DNA from: Candidatus Latescibacterota bacterium | Lineage (GTDB): Bacteria > Latescibacterota > UBA2968 > UBA8231 | NCBI GenBank assembly: GCA_022827165.1 | Contig: JAJDTN010000094.1 | Coordinates: forward strand, 1-14,250 | Reading direction: 5' to 3' | DNA: 14,250 bases | Shown here: positions 8,349 to 14,250 of the stretch, piece by piece | Position numbering within the stretch: the stretch's first letter is position 1 | Layout of the letters: each line of letters opens with the position of its first letter | Program-made: the position numbers and the translations under genes | The notes under the pieces: generated by a model | What the model was told of the DNA's origin: nothing | Databases searched by the model: none | Seen by the model: the letters and a program-made list of their open reading frames with translations, nothing else

Positions 8349-8563
8349 TCCAGGGTGGTGCCCTTGCGTAGCTGCTGAAGGGCGATCCCCTTCGACATGA
8401 CCATCATGGTGCCGCGGCGGTAATCGGGGAAGCGGCAGAAGCTCGAGGAGACCTCGTCGCCGGAGACGCAGCAGGTGTCTTCCACCTCGAGCTCGCGCTG
8501 CGAGCCGGGGTCGAATCCGAAGTCCGTCGAGTCGTCGTCGCGGCTGTTGGTGCTCTTGGCCAT
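8285..8563 (-). CDS. Small hypothetical protein with three cysteines
   Basis: This predicted 92-residue soluble protein belongs to no family I recognise. The N-terminal third is polar and acidic (DDDSTDFGFD at 9-18, ELEVED at 24-29). A middle part has a CC pair (31-32) and a third cysteine at 43, followed by FPDYRRG and a hydrophobic MMVMSKGIAL stretch (53-62). The C-terminal third is basic and probably helical (TLETFRKVLVKRHGKRELQDYKS). There is no signal peptide or membrane helix. The ATG at 8563 is chosen because GAAGAGG sits about seven bases upstream. An in-frame start near 8602 exists but lacks such support and overlaps the putative promoter patch. It lies downstream of map on the same strand after 87 bases and converges on the thioredoxin-like gene. 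The three cysteines could bind metal, but no complete four-ligand site is visible. Confidence 0.6.
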   Translation of the reverse strand: MAKSTNSRDDDSTDFGFDPGSQRELEVEDTCCVSGDEVSSSFCRFPDYRRGTMMVMSKGIALQQLRKGTTLETFRKVLVKRHGKRELQDYKS

Positions 8564-8609
8564 CGGTCCGCCTCTTCTTCTGGTTTTTCCGGGGGCAGGC
8601 AAGCCGAAT

Positions 8610-8637
8610 AAAGTACGGCGCCCCCCAGGCTGCGCAA
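8610..8637 (-). promoter_or_regulatory. Weak promoter candidate upstream of the small unknown gene
   Basis: On the minus strand TTGCGC (8637-8632) is followed after 16 bases by TACTTT (8615-8610), with TTTATT overlapping. Each element matches only three or so consensus positions. This is the only AT-rich patch in the 87-base gap between map and the small gene. The same stretch can fold as a nested hairpin (GGGGGC/GCCCCC around GCCG/CGGC) but has no following T-run, so I do not call it a terminator. Confidence 0.25.
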
Positions 8638-8650
8638 CGGAGGGGTCAGC

Positions 8651-9412
8651 TCAGAAGGCCAGGTCGTCGAAGCGGGACAACACGTCGGGTCCGCCGTCGG
8701 TGATCGCCACGGTGTGCTCGAACTGGCTCGACAGGGAGCCGTCGGCGGTGACCGCCGTCCACTGGTCGTCGAGGACGCGGACCTCCGGCGCTCCCGCGTT
8801 GACCATGGGCTCCACCGTGAGGACGGTGCCCGGCTCGAGACGGCGGCCCTGGTTGGGCTCGCCGAAGTGCAGCAGCTGCGGCTCCTCGTGGAAGGCGCGG
8901 CCGATGCCGTGGCCGCAGTAGTCGCGGACCACCGAGTAGCCCCGTCCCTCCACGAGCCGCTGGATGCGGTGCCCCACGTCGCCCAGGCGGGCGCCGGCGA
9001 TGCTGGCCTCCAGGCCCGCTTCCATCCCCTGGCGGGTCGTCTCCATCAGATCGCGGGCCTCGGGGCCGACCTCGCCCACGGCGAAGGAGACGTTCATGTC
9101 GCCGTGATACCCGTCCTTGCGCACGGCGATGTCCACGGAGAGGATGTCGCCGGCCTGCAGCCGGCGGCGCCCCGGGATCCCGTGGACGACCTCCTCGTTG
9201 ACGGAGACGCAGATGCTGCTCGGGTAGCCGCGGTATCCCTTGGCGCTGGCCACGCCGCCCCGCTGGCGGATGTGGTCGTCGGCGATGCGGTCGAGGCGCG
9301 CCGTGGTGACCCCCGGGGCGATGGCGCCGCCCACGAGGGCCATGGCCTCGGCGGCGATGCGGCAGCTGGCCCGGATCCGCTCGATCTCGGCGGCTGACTT
9401 GAGGTGAATCAT
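8651..9412 (-). CDS. map: Methionine aminopeptidase, type I
   Basis: This 253-residue cytoplasmic dinuclear-metal peptidase removes the initiator methionine from new proteins. All expected active-site residues are present, numbered from the ATG at 9412: His77 (EVVHGIPG), Asp94 (LSVDIAV), Asp105 (HGDMN), His168 (CGHGIG), His175, Glu201 (VEPMV) and Glu232 (FEHTVAI). These align with the seven key positions of E. coli Map with a shift of two to three. No N-terminal zinc-finger or SH3-binding extension is present, so it is the short type Ia form. The start at 9412 begins with MIHLKSAAEIE, the usual position. A longer in-frame ATG at 9457 would add 15 unlike residues and falls between a TTGACA box and the gene. 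The gene stands apart from the ribosomal-protein/secY context where map often occurs. It is divergent from the glycosyltransferase gene. Confidence 0.96.
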   Translation of the reverse strand: MIHLKSAAEIERIRASCRIAAEAMALVGGAIAPGVTTARLDRIADDHIRQRGGVASAKGYRGYPSSICVSVNEEVVHGIPGRRRLQAGDILSVDIAVRKDGYHGDMNVSFAVGEVGPEARDLMETTRQGMEAGLEASIAGARLGDVGHRIQRLVEGRGYSVVRDYCGHGIGRAFHEEPQLLHFGEPNQGRRLEPGTVLTVEPMVNAGAPEVRVLDDQWTAVTADGSLSSQFEHTVAITDGGPDVLSRFDDLAF

Positions 9413-9438
9413 CCCTGGTCCCGGTTGGTAGCGTGTCG

Positions 9439-9456
9439 TGGTAAGCACGGTTACCA
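9439..9456. promoter_or_regulatory. Operator-like dyad between map and the glycosyltransferase gene
   Basis: TGGTAA (9439-9444) and TTACCA (9451-9456) form perfect six-base arms around a six-base centre. The dyad lies in the 68-base divergent intergenic region. A perfect TTGACA hexamer reads toward map at 9470-9465, which would place the dyad over the spacer and -10 region of that promoter. I found no good -10 hexamer at 16-18 bases, so the promoter itself is uncertain. The regulator is unknown. Confidence 0.4.
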
Positions 9457-9480
9457 TTCGCCACTGTCAAGGGTCATGGC

Positions 9481-10500
9481 ATGTCGACGCCCCTCGTCTC
9501 CTTCCTCCTGCCCACCTGCAACAGCGGCGCCACTCTCGCAGCGGCCCTCGACAGCCTCGAGGAGCAGACGGAGCGGGACCACGAAGTCGTCGTCGTCGAC
9601 GACGGATCGACGGACGGCACGGCGGCCCTGCTCGAGTCTCGCGGCGACCCCCGCCTGCGGATCCTGCGCATCGGCCACGCCGGCCTCCTGGCGGCCCTCA
9701 ACCGGGGACTCGCCGAGTGCCGGGGCCGCTACGTGGCGCGCATGGACGCCGACGACCTGTGCCGGCCGGAACGCCTGGAACGGCAGCTCGAGATCGCCGA
9801 GGCCGACGGCGACGTGAGCGTCGTCGGCACGCAGGTGGAGGTGTTCTCCACGGACGGGGAGGTGGCGGAGGGGTTCCGCCTGTACGCGGAGTGGCAGAAC
9901 TCCCTGGTCCGCCACGAGGAGATCTGCCGCGAGATCTTCATCGAGAGCCCCATCGCCCACCCGTCGGCGCTGCTGCGGCGCGAGGAGCTGGTTGCCCTCG
10001 GCGCCTACGAGGAGCGCGGCTGGGCGGAGGACTACGATCTGTGGCTGCGATACCACTCCGCCGGCCGGCGTTTCGCCAAGGTGGCGGCGCCGCTGCTGCG
10101 CTGGCGCGACCACCCCGGCCGCGCGACGCGCACGGACGGCCGCTACTCGGTGGAGAACTTCCTGCGCGCCAAGGCCCACTACCTCGTCCGGGGTCCGCTG
10201 CGGAATCGGGACGGACTGGTGATCTGGGGCGCCGGGCGCACCGGGCGGCGGCTCTCCAAGCACCTGATCCGGGCGGGCCACGAGCCGGTCTGCTTCATCG
10301 ACGTCGCCCCCGACAGAATCGGCAGAACCCTGCGCGGTGTGCCGATCCGGTCCGCCGGGGAGCTGATGGCGTGCTGGTCTTCGCAGCGGCGGCCGATCCT
10401 GCTGGCGGCGGTAGCCTCCCGGGGGGCGCGGGCCCTGATCCGGGACCAGCTGGGCGACATGGGTCTGAAGGAAGTGGAGGACTACCTGTGTGTAGCCTGA
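9481..10500 (+). CDS. Family 2 glycosyltransferase fused to a C-terminal Rossmann domain
   Basis: This 339-residue protein probably transfers a sugar from a nucleotide-sugar donor in the cytoplasm. The GT-A domain (about 1-235) starts with [11 protein letters not shown] and [13 protein letters not shown] (35-47), and has MDADDL with the metal-binding Asp89/Asp91. It continues with HPSALLRRE and the likely catalytic-base region [12 protein letters not shown]. The C-terminal hundred residues form a second domain: [13 protein letters not shown] with GAGxxG at 250-255, then [20 protein letters not shown]. This resembles the nucleotide-binding Rossmann module seen at the N-terminus of CapD/FlaA1-type and PglD-type sugar-modifying proteins. 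No catalytic dehydrogenase part follows, so its role may be cofactor or sugar-nucleotide sensing. The ATG at 9481 has AAGGG seven bases upstream. The macro-domain gene overlaps its end by 13 bases. Acceptor and donor cannot be inferred. Confidence 0.88.
   Translation: MSTPLVSFLLPTCNSGATLAAALDSLEEQTERDHEVVVVDDGSTDGTAALLESRGDPRLRILRIGHAGLLAALNRGLAECRGRYVARMDADDLCRPERLERQLEIAEADGDVSVVGTQVEVFSTDGEVAEGFRLYAEWQNSLVRHEEICREIFIESPIAHPSALLRREELVALGAYEERGWAEDYDLWLRYHSAGRRFAKVAAPLLRWRDHPGRATRTDGRYSVENFLRAKAHYLVRGPLRNRDGLVIWGAGRTGRRLSKHLIRAGHEPVCFIDVAPDRIGRTLRGVPIRSAGELMACWSSQRRPILLAAVASRGARALIRDQLGDMGLKEVEDYLCVA
10476..10480 (+). promoter_or_regulatory. Shine-Dalgarno site for the macro-domain gene, inside the glycosyltransferase gene
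   Basis: A perfect GGAGG lies seven bases before the GTG at 10488, within the last codons of the glycosyltransferase. It decides the start of the macro-domain gene and indicates that translation initiates independently within an overlapping pair. Confidence 0.75.
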
Positions 10501-11009
10501 AGGACCGGATCGAGCTCTTCCGGGGAGACATCACCACCCTCGCCGTGGACGCCATCGTCAACGCCGCCAACGAGAGCCTCCTCGGCGGCGGCGGCGTCGA
10601 CGGCGCCATCCACCGGGCCGCGGGGCCGGAGTTGCTCGCCGAGTGCCGCACCCTCGGCGGCTGCCCCACGGGCGAGGCCCGCATCACCGGCGGCTACCGG
10701 CTGCGGGCGCGCCACGTGATCCACACGGTGGGGCCCGTGTACAGCGGTTCCGCCCGGGACCCCGAGCTGCTGGCCGCCTGCTACCGCAACAGCCTGAACC
10801 TGGCGGCGGAGCACGGGCTCTCCAGCGTCGCCTTCCCGGCGATCAGCTGCGGGGTCTACCGGTACCCGGTGGAGGCGGCGTGCGCCGTGGCCATCGAGGC
10901 GGTGCGGGCGCACCTGGCGGGCCGCGGCCTGCCGGAGCGCGTCCTCTTCGCCCTGTTTTCCGGGCAGCACCACGCCGTCTACGAGGATGCGCTGGCTTCC
11001 GCGGACTGA
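10488..11009 (+). CDS. Macro-domain ADP-ribose / O-acetyl-ADP-ribose hydrolase (MacroD/YmdB type)
   Basis: This 173-residue single-domain macro protein spans the whole family fold. Numbered from the GTG at 10488: LFRGDIT (10-16) binds adenine through Asp14. [23 protein letters not shown] (20-42) is the hallmark loop that cradles the distal ribose, with Asn25, Asn28 and Asp38. It also has [25 protein letters not shown] and [14 protein letters not shown], the diphosphate-binding second loop. These motifs define the MacroD-like class, whose members remove ADP-ribose from acidic residues or deacetylate O-acetyl-ADP-ribose. The start is set by the GGAGG seven bases upstream; the gene overlaps the glycosyltransferase by 13 bases, so the two are cotranscribed. 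It ends two bases before the stop of the convergent DUF1854 gene. The physiological substrate is not known. Confidence 0.92.
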   Translation: MCSLKDRIELFRGDITTLAVDAIVNAANESLLGGGGVDGAIHRAAGPELLAECRTLGGCPTGEARITGGYRLRARHVIHTVGPVYSGSARDPELLAACYRNSLNLAAEHGLSSVAFPAISCGVYRYPVEAACAVAIEAVRAHLAGRGLPERVLFALFSGQHHAVYEDALASAD

Positions 11010-11011
11010 GG

Positions 11012-11512
11012 TTACAGGCCGAATATCTCGCGCGTGATGGCCGGCAGGCGATGGAAGTCGGGCAGCTCGAAGCGGTTGCCCTCCGCGTCCTCGATGAGGG
11101 CCCGGTTCCGGGACAGGACGCGGATGTGGGAGCGGATGTTGCGGATCTCGATCCGCCGTGGTCCGCTCGAGGTCTCCACGTCGGCGTGGACGACGCCGAA
11201 GTCCTCGGCGATCCGCGTCACCGAGGTGATGACCGGCAGGAAGTAGGTCAGGGCGAGCTGGTTCTCCAGGGCGGTGCGGCTCTCCGCGTCGAGACCGTCG
11301 AGGGACTCGAGGATGCCGATCTCCTCGCCGCCGGCCTCGAAGAGGCCGATGAAGCCGTCGGCCATCTCCAGGGGAAAGGCGCGGCGCACGGAGACGTCGT
11401 CGTAGCTCTTCCCGCCCGCCTCCACCGTCAGCAGGGCGCGCCCGTTGCGGCGGATGCGCAGGGCCGACGGATCGAGGACCGGGTCGTGCACGGGATCCGG
11501 CGTCGAGGTCAC
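11012..11512 (-). CDS. DUF1854 protein, partner of the adjacent ABC exporter
   Basis: This 166-residue, probably cytoplasmic protein matches my recollection of the DUF1854 family, which is typically encoded beside ABC exporters; in some proteobacteria the pair accompanies cyanophycin genes. Visible features are an N-terminal LRIRRNGRALLTVEAGGKSY segment, then VSVRRAFPLEMADGFIGLF, EEIGILESLDGLD, a helix ENQLALTYFLPVITSV, and a C-terminal beta-rich part ending RNIRSHIRVLSRNRALIEDAEGNRFELPDF. No signal peptide or membrane helix is seen. I chose the GTG at 11512 because its GTGA overlaps the TGA of the ABC gene, giving coupled translation. An open frame extends much further upstream but only as an out-of-frame shadow of the ABC gene. 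Biochemical function is unknown; regulation of the transporter is a reasonable inference. Confidence 0.75.
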   Translation of the reverse strand: MTSTPDPVHDPVLDPSALRIRRNGRALLTVEAGGKSYDDVSVRRAFPLEMADGFIGLFEAGGEEIGILESLDGLDAESRTALENQLALTYFLPVITSVTRIAEDFGVVHADVETSSGPRRIEIRNIRSHIRVLSRNRALIEDAEGNRFELPDFHRLPAITREIFGL

Positions 11513-13791
11513 AGGGCCCTCACCTTGGCCAGCTCGGTCTGCATGTCCACGAGCCGCCGGTAGACGCCCTCCTCGCGGGCCAGAAGCTCGGCGTGGGAGC
11601 CCTCCTCGACGATGCGGCCCTTGTCGAGGACGAGGAGACGGTCGGCGTTCTTCAGAGTCGACAGCCGGTGGGCGATGGCGAAGGTGGTGCGATTGGCGAT
11701 GAGCCGTTCCAGAGCCTCCTGGATCTCGTACTCGGTCTGCGTGTCCACCGAGCTGGTAGCCTCGTCGAGGATCAGGATCCGGGGGTTGCCGATGAGGGCG
11801 CGTGCGATGGAGATGCGCTGGCGCTCGCCCCCTGAGAGGCGGCCGCCGCGCTCGCCCACCTCGCTGTCGTAGCCGTCGGGGAAGCGCATGATGAAGGCGT
11901 GGGCGTTGGCGGCCCGGGCGGCGGCGATGATCTCGGAGCGGCTGGCGTCGGGGCGGCCGTAGGCGATGTTCTGCGCAATCGACCCCTGAAAGAGCAGCGG
12001 CTCCTGCAGGACCACACCGATCTGGGCGCGCAGCCGCTTCTGCTGCAGACCGACGATGGGCTTGTCGTCGACGAGGATCTCGCCGTCGGTGGCTTCGTAC
12101 ATCCGCGAGATCAGGTTGACGAGGGTTGACTTGCCGGCGCCCGAGTGGCCCACGAGGCCGATCATTTCCCCGGGCTCGACGTCGAAGCTCACGCGGTCGA
12201 GGATGCGGCCCACGCCGTCGTAGGTGAAGGAGACGTCGCGGAACTCGACGCGTCCCTCGATCACCCCCGGATCGCGGGCGTCGTCTTCGTCCATCACCTC
12301 GGGCTCGGTGTCGAGGATCTCGAAGACCCGCTCCGCCGAGGTGGCCGCCCTCTCGAGGGTGTCCGAGAGCCGGCTGAGCTGCTGCACCGGGCCGTAGAAC
12401 ATCATCATGTAGGCGATGAAGGCCTGGAGGTCGCCGATGAGCAGGTCGTTCCCAAGCACCCGGTTGCCGCCGAACCACCACAGGATCACCGAGCCCGTGG
12501 CGGTGATGAAGACGATCCCCGGCTGGAACCAGGCCTGCATCTTCACCGAGGCCATGCGCGCGGTGAGCAGCTCCGTGTTGCGCCGGTCGAAGGAGCGCAT
12601 CTCCCGCTCCTCCTGGGCGAAGGCCTTCACCACCTTGACCCCGGGAATGGTATCGGCCAGCTGTCCGTTGAGCTCCGCCACGCGCCGCCAGATCGAGTGG
12701 AAGACCCAGTGAATCCGTTTGCGGTACAACTGTGTGACGAGGAGCATGACGGGCGTCGGGATCAGGGCCAGAAGGGCCAGGGTCCAGTCCATGAGGACCA
12801 GGGCGACGCCGATGCCGATGATCGTGAGCAGGGCGACCAGCAGGTCCTGGAAGCCGGTGCTGATGAAGTCCCGCATGCGCTCCGTGTCGTGGGTGACGCG
12901 GGTCATGATGCGGCCGGTGCTGTGGCGGGAATAGAAGGAGAGGGACAGGACCTGGAGGTAGTTGAAGATCTCGATCTGCAGGTCGTAGGTGACGCGCTGG
13001 CCCAGCCAGCCGAGGGTCCAGGTGCGCGCCCCGTTGAGGATCATGCGGCCGAAATGGACGGCCAGCAGGCCGAGGACCACCATGGTCAGAAGGGCCACGC
13101 TTTCGGGCGGCGCTGGCAGGGGCCCCTCGGGCGGTGTCTCACCGCGGAAGACGAGGACCGGGGTGATGACGTCGTTGATGAGGATCCGGTTCAACTGGGG
13201 CGGCAGCAGGCTCACCGCCGTCATGGAGACGGTCAGGAGGAAGCCGAGAACGGCGAGGCCCCTGTAGGGCCTGACGTAGGTGAAGAGACGCCAGAAGGTC
13301 TCGCGCTTGCGGATGCAGTGGGGGCAGACCTTCGAGCCCGGGCGCAGTGCCCGGCCGCAGCTCTCGCAGTGCTCGACCCTGCGCGGGGGGATCGCCTCTT
13401 GCGTCTGCTCGTCCCCGGCGGCTTCCACCGGCTCCGCCATGGCCGCCTCCACGGCCTGGGGCACGGCGGAGAACTTGAAGTAATTGCCCTGGGAGAAGCG
13501 CACCAGCTCGTGGGTGCCGTCGGGCATCTCCAGCATCAGGGAGCCGCTGCCCACATGGCTGCGCGTCTGGACGCGGCGCACCTGCTCCAGGGGCCAGCTC
13601 CGCACCTCTGGGGAGCCGCCGTTGGAGTGCACCACGAGGAGGCGCTCGTCGGTCAGGGCGAGCCAGTTCTCGCCGTAGCGCCCGTCCAGATCGAGGTCGG
13701 CCGCCAGCAGTGCCAGCAACAACTCGCCGGGTTGGAGCTCGCGGCGGAGGTGTGGATCGAGGACCGGCGAGATCGGCTCGAGGAGGTCCAT
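11509..13791 (-). CDS. ABC exporter (fused TMD-NBD) with N-terminal PH-like domain and zinc ribbon
   Basis: This 760-residue half-transporter, expected to homodimerise, sits in the inner membrane. Residues 1-120 are a soluble, PH-like beta domain (ENWLALTDERLLVV, then LEQVRRVQTRSHVGSGSL). A linker leads to a zinc ribbon with CESC (142-145) and CPHC (156-159). The type I exporter membrane domain covers about 165-480, with helices near 178-200, 231-250, 314-357 and 425-470. The nucleotide-binding domain has Walker A GHSGAGKST (548-556), Q-loop Gln596, signature LSGGE (652-656), Walker B ILILDE (672-677) and switch His708, so it looks fully active. It is about 160-180 residues longer than ordinary MsbA-type exporters because of the N-terminal module. 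An in-frame TAG lies two codons before the ATG at 13791, bounding the start; no strong ribosome site is evident. DUF1854 is coupled downstream. The substrate is unknown. Confidence 0.9.
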   Translation of the reverse strand: MDLLEPISPVLDPHLRRELQPGELLLALLAADLDLDGRYGENWLALTDERLLVVHSNGGSPEVRSWPLEQVRRVQTRSHVGSGSLMLEMPDGTHELVRFSQGNYFKFSAVPQAVEAAMAEPVEAAGDEQTQEAIPPRRVEHCESCGRALRPGSKVCPHCIRKRETFWRLFTYVRPYRGLAVLGFLLTVSMTAVSLLPPQLNRILINDVITPVLVFRGETPPEGPLPAPPESVALLTMVVLGLLAVHFGRMILNGARTWTLGWLGQRVTYDLQIEIFNYLQVLSLSFYSRHSTGRIMTRVTHDTERMRDFISTGFQDLLVALLTIIGIGVALVLMDWTLALLALIPTPVMLLVTQLYRKRIHWVFHSIWRRVAELNGQLADTIPGVKVVKAFAQEEREMRSFDRRNTELLTARMASVKMQAWFQPGIVFITATGSVILWWFGGNRVLGNDLLIGDLQAFIAYMMMFYGPVQQLSRLSDTLERAATSAERVFEILDTEPEVMDEDDARDPGVIEGRVEFRDVSFTYDGVGRILDRVSFDVEPGEMIGLVGHSGAGKSTLVNLISRMYEATDGEILVDDKPIVGLQQKRLRAQIGVVLQEPLLFQGSIAQNIAYGRPDASRSEIIAAARAANAHAFIMRFPDGYDSEVGERGGRLSGGERQRISIARALIGNPRILILDEATSSVDTQTEYEIQEALERLIANRTTFAIAHRLSTLKNADRLLVLDKGRIVEEGSHAELLAREEGVYRRLVDMQTELAKVRAL

Positions 13792-13922
13792 CGACTAGCT
13801 GATTCCGGGGCGGGTCGGGGCGGGCAAGGGACGGCGGCGAGGGGCCGCAGCGGGGGGCATGGGTGGCCTGATTCTCGGCGGAGGCGGAGCATTCCGGGCT
13901 CCGCGGGCCCGCCTCGACTGAA

Positions 13923-13951
13923 CGTAACACAAGGTAAAGCAAGCAGTTACG
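13923..13951. promoter_or_regulatory. Inverted repeat CGTAAC-N17-GTTACG upstream of the ABC exporter
   Basis: Perfect six-base arms at 13923-13928 and 13946-13951 flank 17 bases in an AT-richer patch of the 240-base divergent region. The dyad overlaps the possible ABC promoter. It may be an operator or chance. The GTAA/TTAC half sites resemble those of the dyad at 9439-9456, but the spacing differs. Confidence 0.3.
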
Positions 13952-13959
13952 AATGGCAA
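13931..13959 (-). promoter_or_regulatory. Possible promoter of the ABC exporter-DUF1854 operon
   Basis: On the minus strand TTGCCA (13959-13954) is followed after 17 bases by TACCTT (13936-13931). The -35 element matches five of six consensus positions and the -10 element three of six. It would give a leader of about 130 bases before the ATG at 13791, in which I see no recognisable riboswitch. Confidence 0.35.
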
Positions 13960-13975
13960 CAGGATGTCCTCCCGA

Positions 13976-14005
13976 TTGTCGCGCCCGCTCGCCCCTCCGT
14001 AGATT
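13976..14005 (+). promoter_or_regulatory. Possible promoter of the PLP-enzyme gene
   Basis: TTGTCG (13976-13981) and TAGATT (14000-14005) are separated by 18 bases, each matching four of six consensus positions. Transcription would start near 14012, just before the AGGAGG at 14015-14020. The -10 resembles the TAGGTT proposed for dnaE. Confidence 0.4.
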
Positions 14006-14031
14006 CACGACCACAGGAGGGATTTACCGAG

Positions 14032-14250
14032 ATGACCACCACCTACACGCCGGAGGAGTTGCGCGAACGCCTCGACCGGCTTCCGCGGCTGCGCCTGGCG
14101 GCCCTGCCCACCCCCCTCGACGAGCTGCCGCGGCTGTCCGAAGCGGTGGGCGGCCCCCGCATCTGGATGAAGCGCGAGGACCTGACGGGCCTGGCCTTCG
14201 GCGGCAACAAGATCCGCGAGTTCGAGTACTCCATCGCCCAGGCGGTGGAG
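14032..14250 (+). CDS. PLP-dependent D-cysteine desulfhydrase / ACC deaminase family, N-terminal part
   Basis: The first 73 codons of a fold-type II PLP enzyme are visible before the window ends. The opening LAALPTPLDELPRLSEAVGG (22-41) and WMKREDLTGLAFGGNKIREFE (45-65) are diagnostic of the family, and Lys60 in GGNK is the expected PLP Schiff-base lysine. Members split D-cysteine into pyruvate, sulfide and ammonia, or open 1-aminocyclopropane-1-carboxylate; some act on L-cysteate. The residues that separate these activities lie beyond the window. The ATG at 14032 follows AGGAGG (14015-14020) at a rather long spacing of eleven bases. The gene is divergent from the ABC exporter. Confidence 0.88.
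   Translation, partial: MTTTYTPEELRERLDRLPRLRLAALPTPLDELPRLSEAVGGPRIWMKREDLTGLAFGGNKIREFEYSIAQAVE

Noticed and set aside
8588..8636. GC-rich nested hairpin as a terminator after map
   Set aside because: Outer GGGGGC/GCCCCC and inner GCCG/CGGC arms can pair, but on the map strand the next bases are GGAAAAACC with no T-run, so there is no intrinsic terminator signature.
9413..9457. Longer methionine aminopeptidase start at 9457
   Set aside because: It adds 15 residues unlike the family and lies between a TTGACA box and the normal start; the ATG at 9412 matches the usual N-terminus.
8646..9470. Alternative minus-strand frame over map
   Set aside because: It is Arg/Pro/Gly-rich with no motif, whereas the neighbouring frame has all seven methionine aminopeptidase active-site residues.
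11513..12481. Upstream extension of the DUF1854 frame through the ABC gene
   Set aside because: The extension is an out-of-frame shadow of the ATP-binding domain; the GTG at 11512 overlapping the ABC stop is the natural start.
13139..14014. A 291-codon minus-strand frame spanning the ABC N-terminus and the intergenic region
   Set aside because: It is Arg/Pro-rich, motif-free and overlaps the in-frame PH-like and zinc-ribbon coding sequence of the exporter.
1..14250. CRISPR arrays, tRNA/rRNA genes, insertion sequences or prophage genes
   Set aside because: I found no regularly spaced repeats, no recognisable RNA genes, no transposase or integrase motifs and no terminal inverted repeats; gene packing and codon bias are uniform throughout.

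Overview
The window is very GC-rich and almost entirely coding. It holds eleven complete or near-complete genes plus one truncated gene at each end. The organism is a diderm (Gram-negative-type) bacterium, because there is a full RND pump set with an outer-membrane channel, and both the channel and a thioredoxin-like protein carry lipoprotein signals. The gene mix (type I methionine aminopeptidase, single-chain DnaE with a full PHP metal site, zinc-ribbon ABC exporter with a DUF1854 partner) would fit a high-GC, non-model phylum or a deltaproteobacterium-like lineage. The sequence alone does not fix the taxon. I saw no tRNA, rRNA, CRISPR array, insertion sequence or other sign of recent transfer.

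Region 1 (1-4106, minus strand) is one tightly packed operon. It reads UDP-glucuronate decarboxylase-like SDR, then a NodT/TolC-type outer-membrane lipoprotein, then a membrane-fusion protein, then an RND permease that runs off the left edge. The three junctions overlap by 8, 8 and 4 bases, so translation is probably coupled. A UDP-xylose-type enzyme heading an efflux operon is the odd part.

Region 2 (4107-8251, plus strand) is divergent from it. It holds dnaE, with all catalytic aspartates, a complete-looking PHP metal site and a QISLF clamp-binding motif. Two bases after dnaE comes a TlpA/ResA-like thioredoxin lipoprotein. Region 3 (8285-9412, minus strand) has a small unrecognised 92-residue protein and methionine aminopeptidase (map).

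Region 4 (9481-11009, plus strand) is a two-gene unit: a family 2 glycosyltransferase fused to a C-terminal Rossmann domain, overlapping a macro-domain (ADP-ribose) hydrolase with a strong internal ribosome binding site. It converges to within two bases of region 5 (11012-13791, minus strand). Region 5 is an ABC exporter with an unusual cytoplasmic N-terminus (PH-like domain, then a four-cysteine zinc ribbon), coupled by a GTGA overlap to a DUF1854 protein. Region 6 (from 14032, plus strand) is the start of a PLP enzyme of the D-cysteine desulfhydrase/ACC deaminase family.

The best candidates for little-described biology are the zinc-ribbon ABC exporter/DUF1854 pair, the glycosyltransferase-Rossmann/macro-domain pair, and the coupling of a nucleotide-sugar enzyme to an RND pump. 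No non-coding stretch exceeds 300 bases; the longest is 13792-14031.
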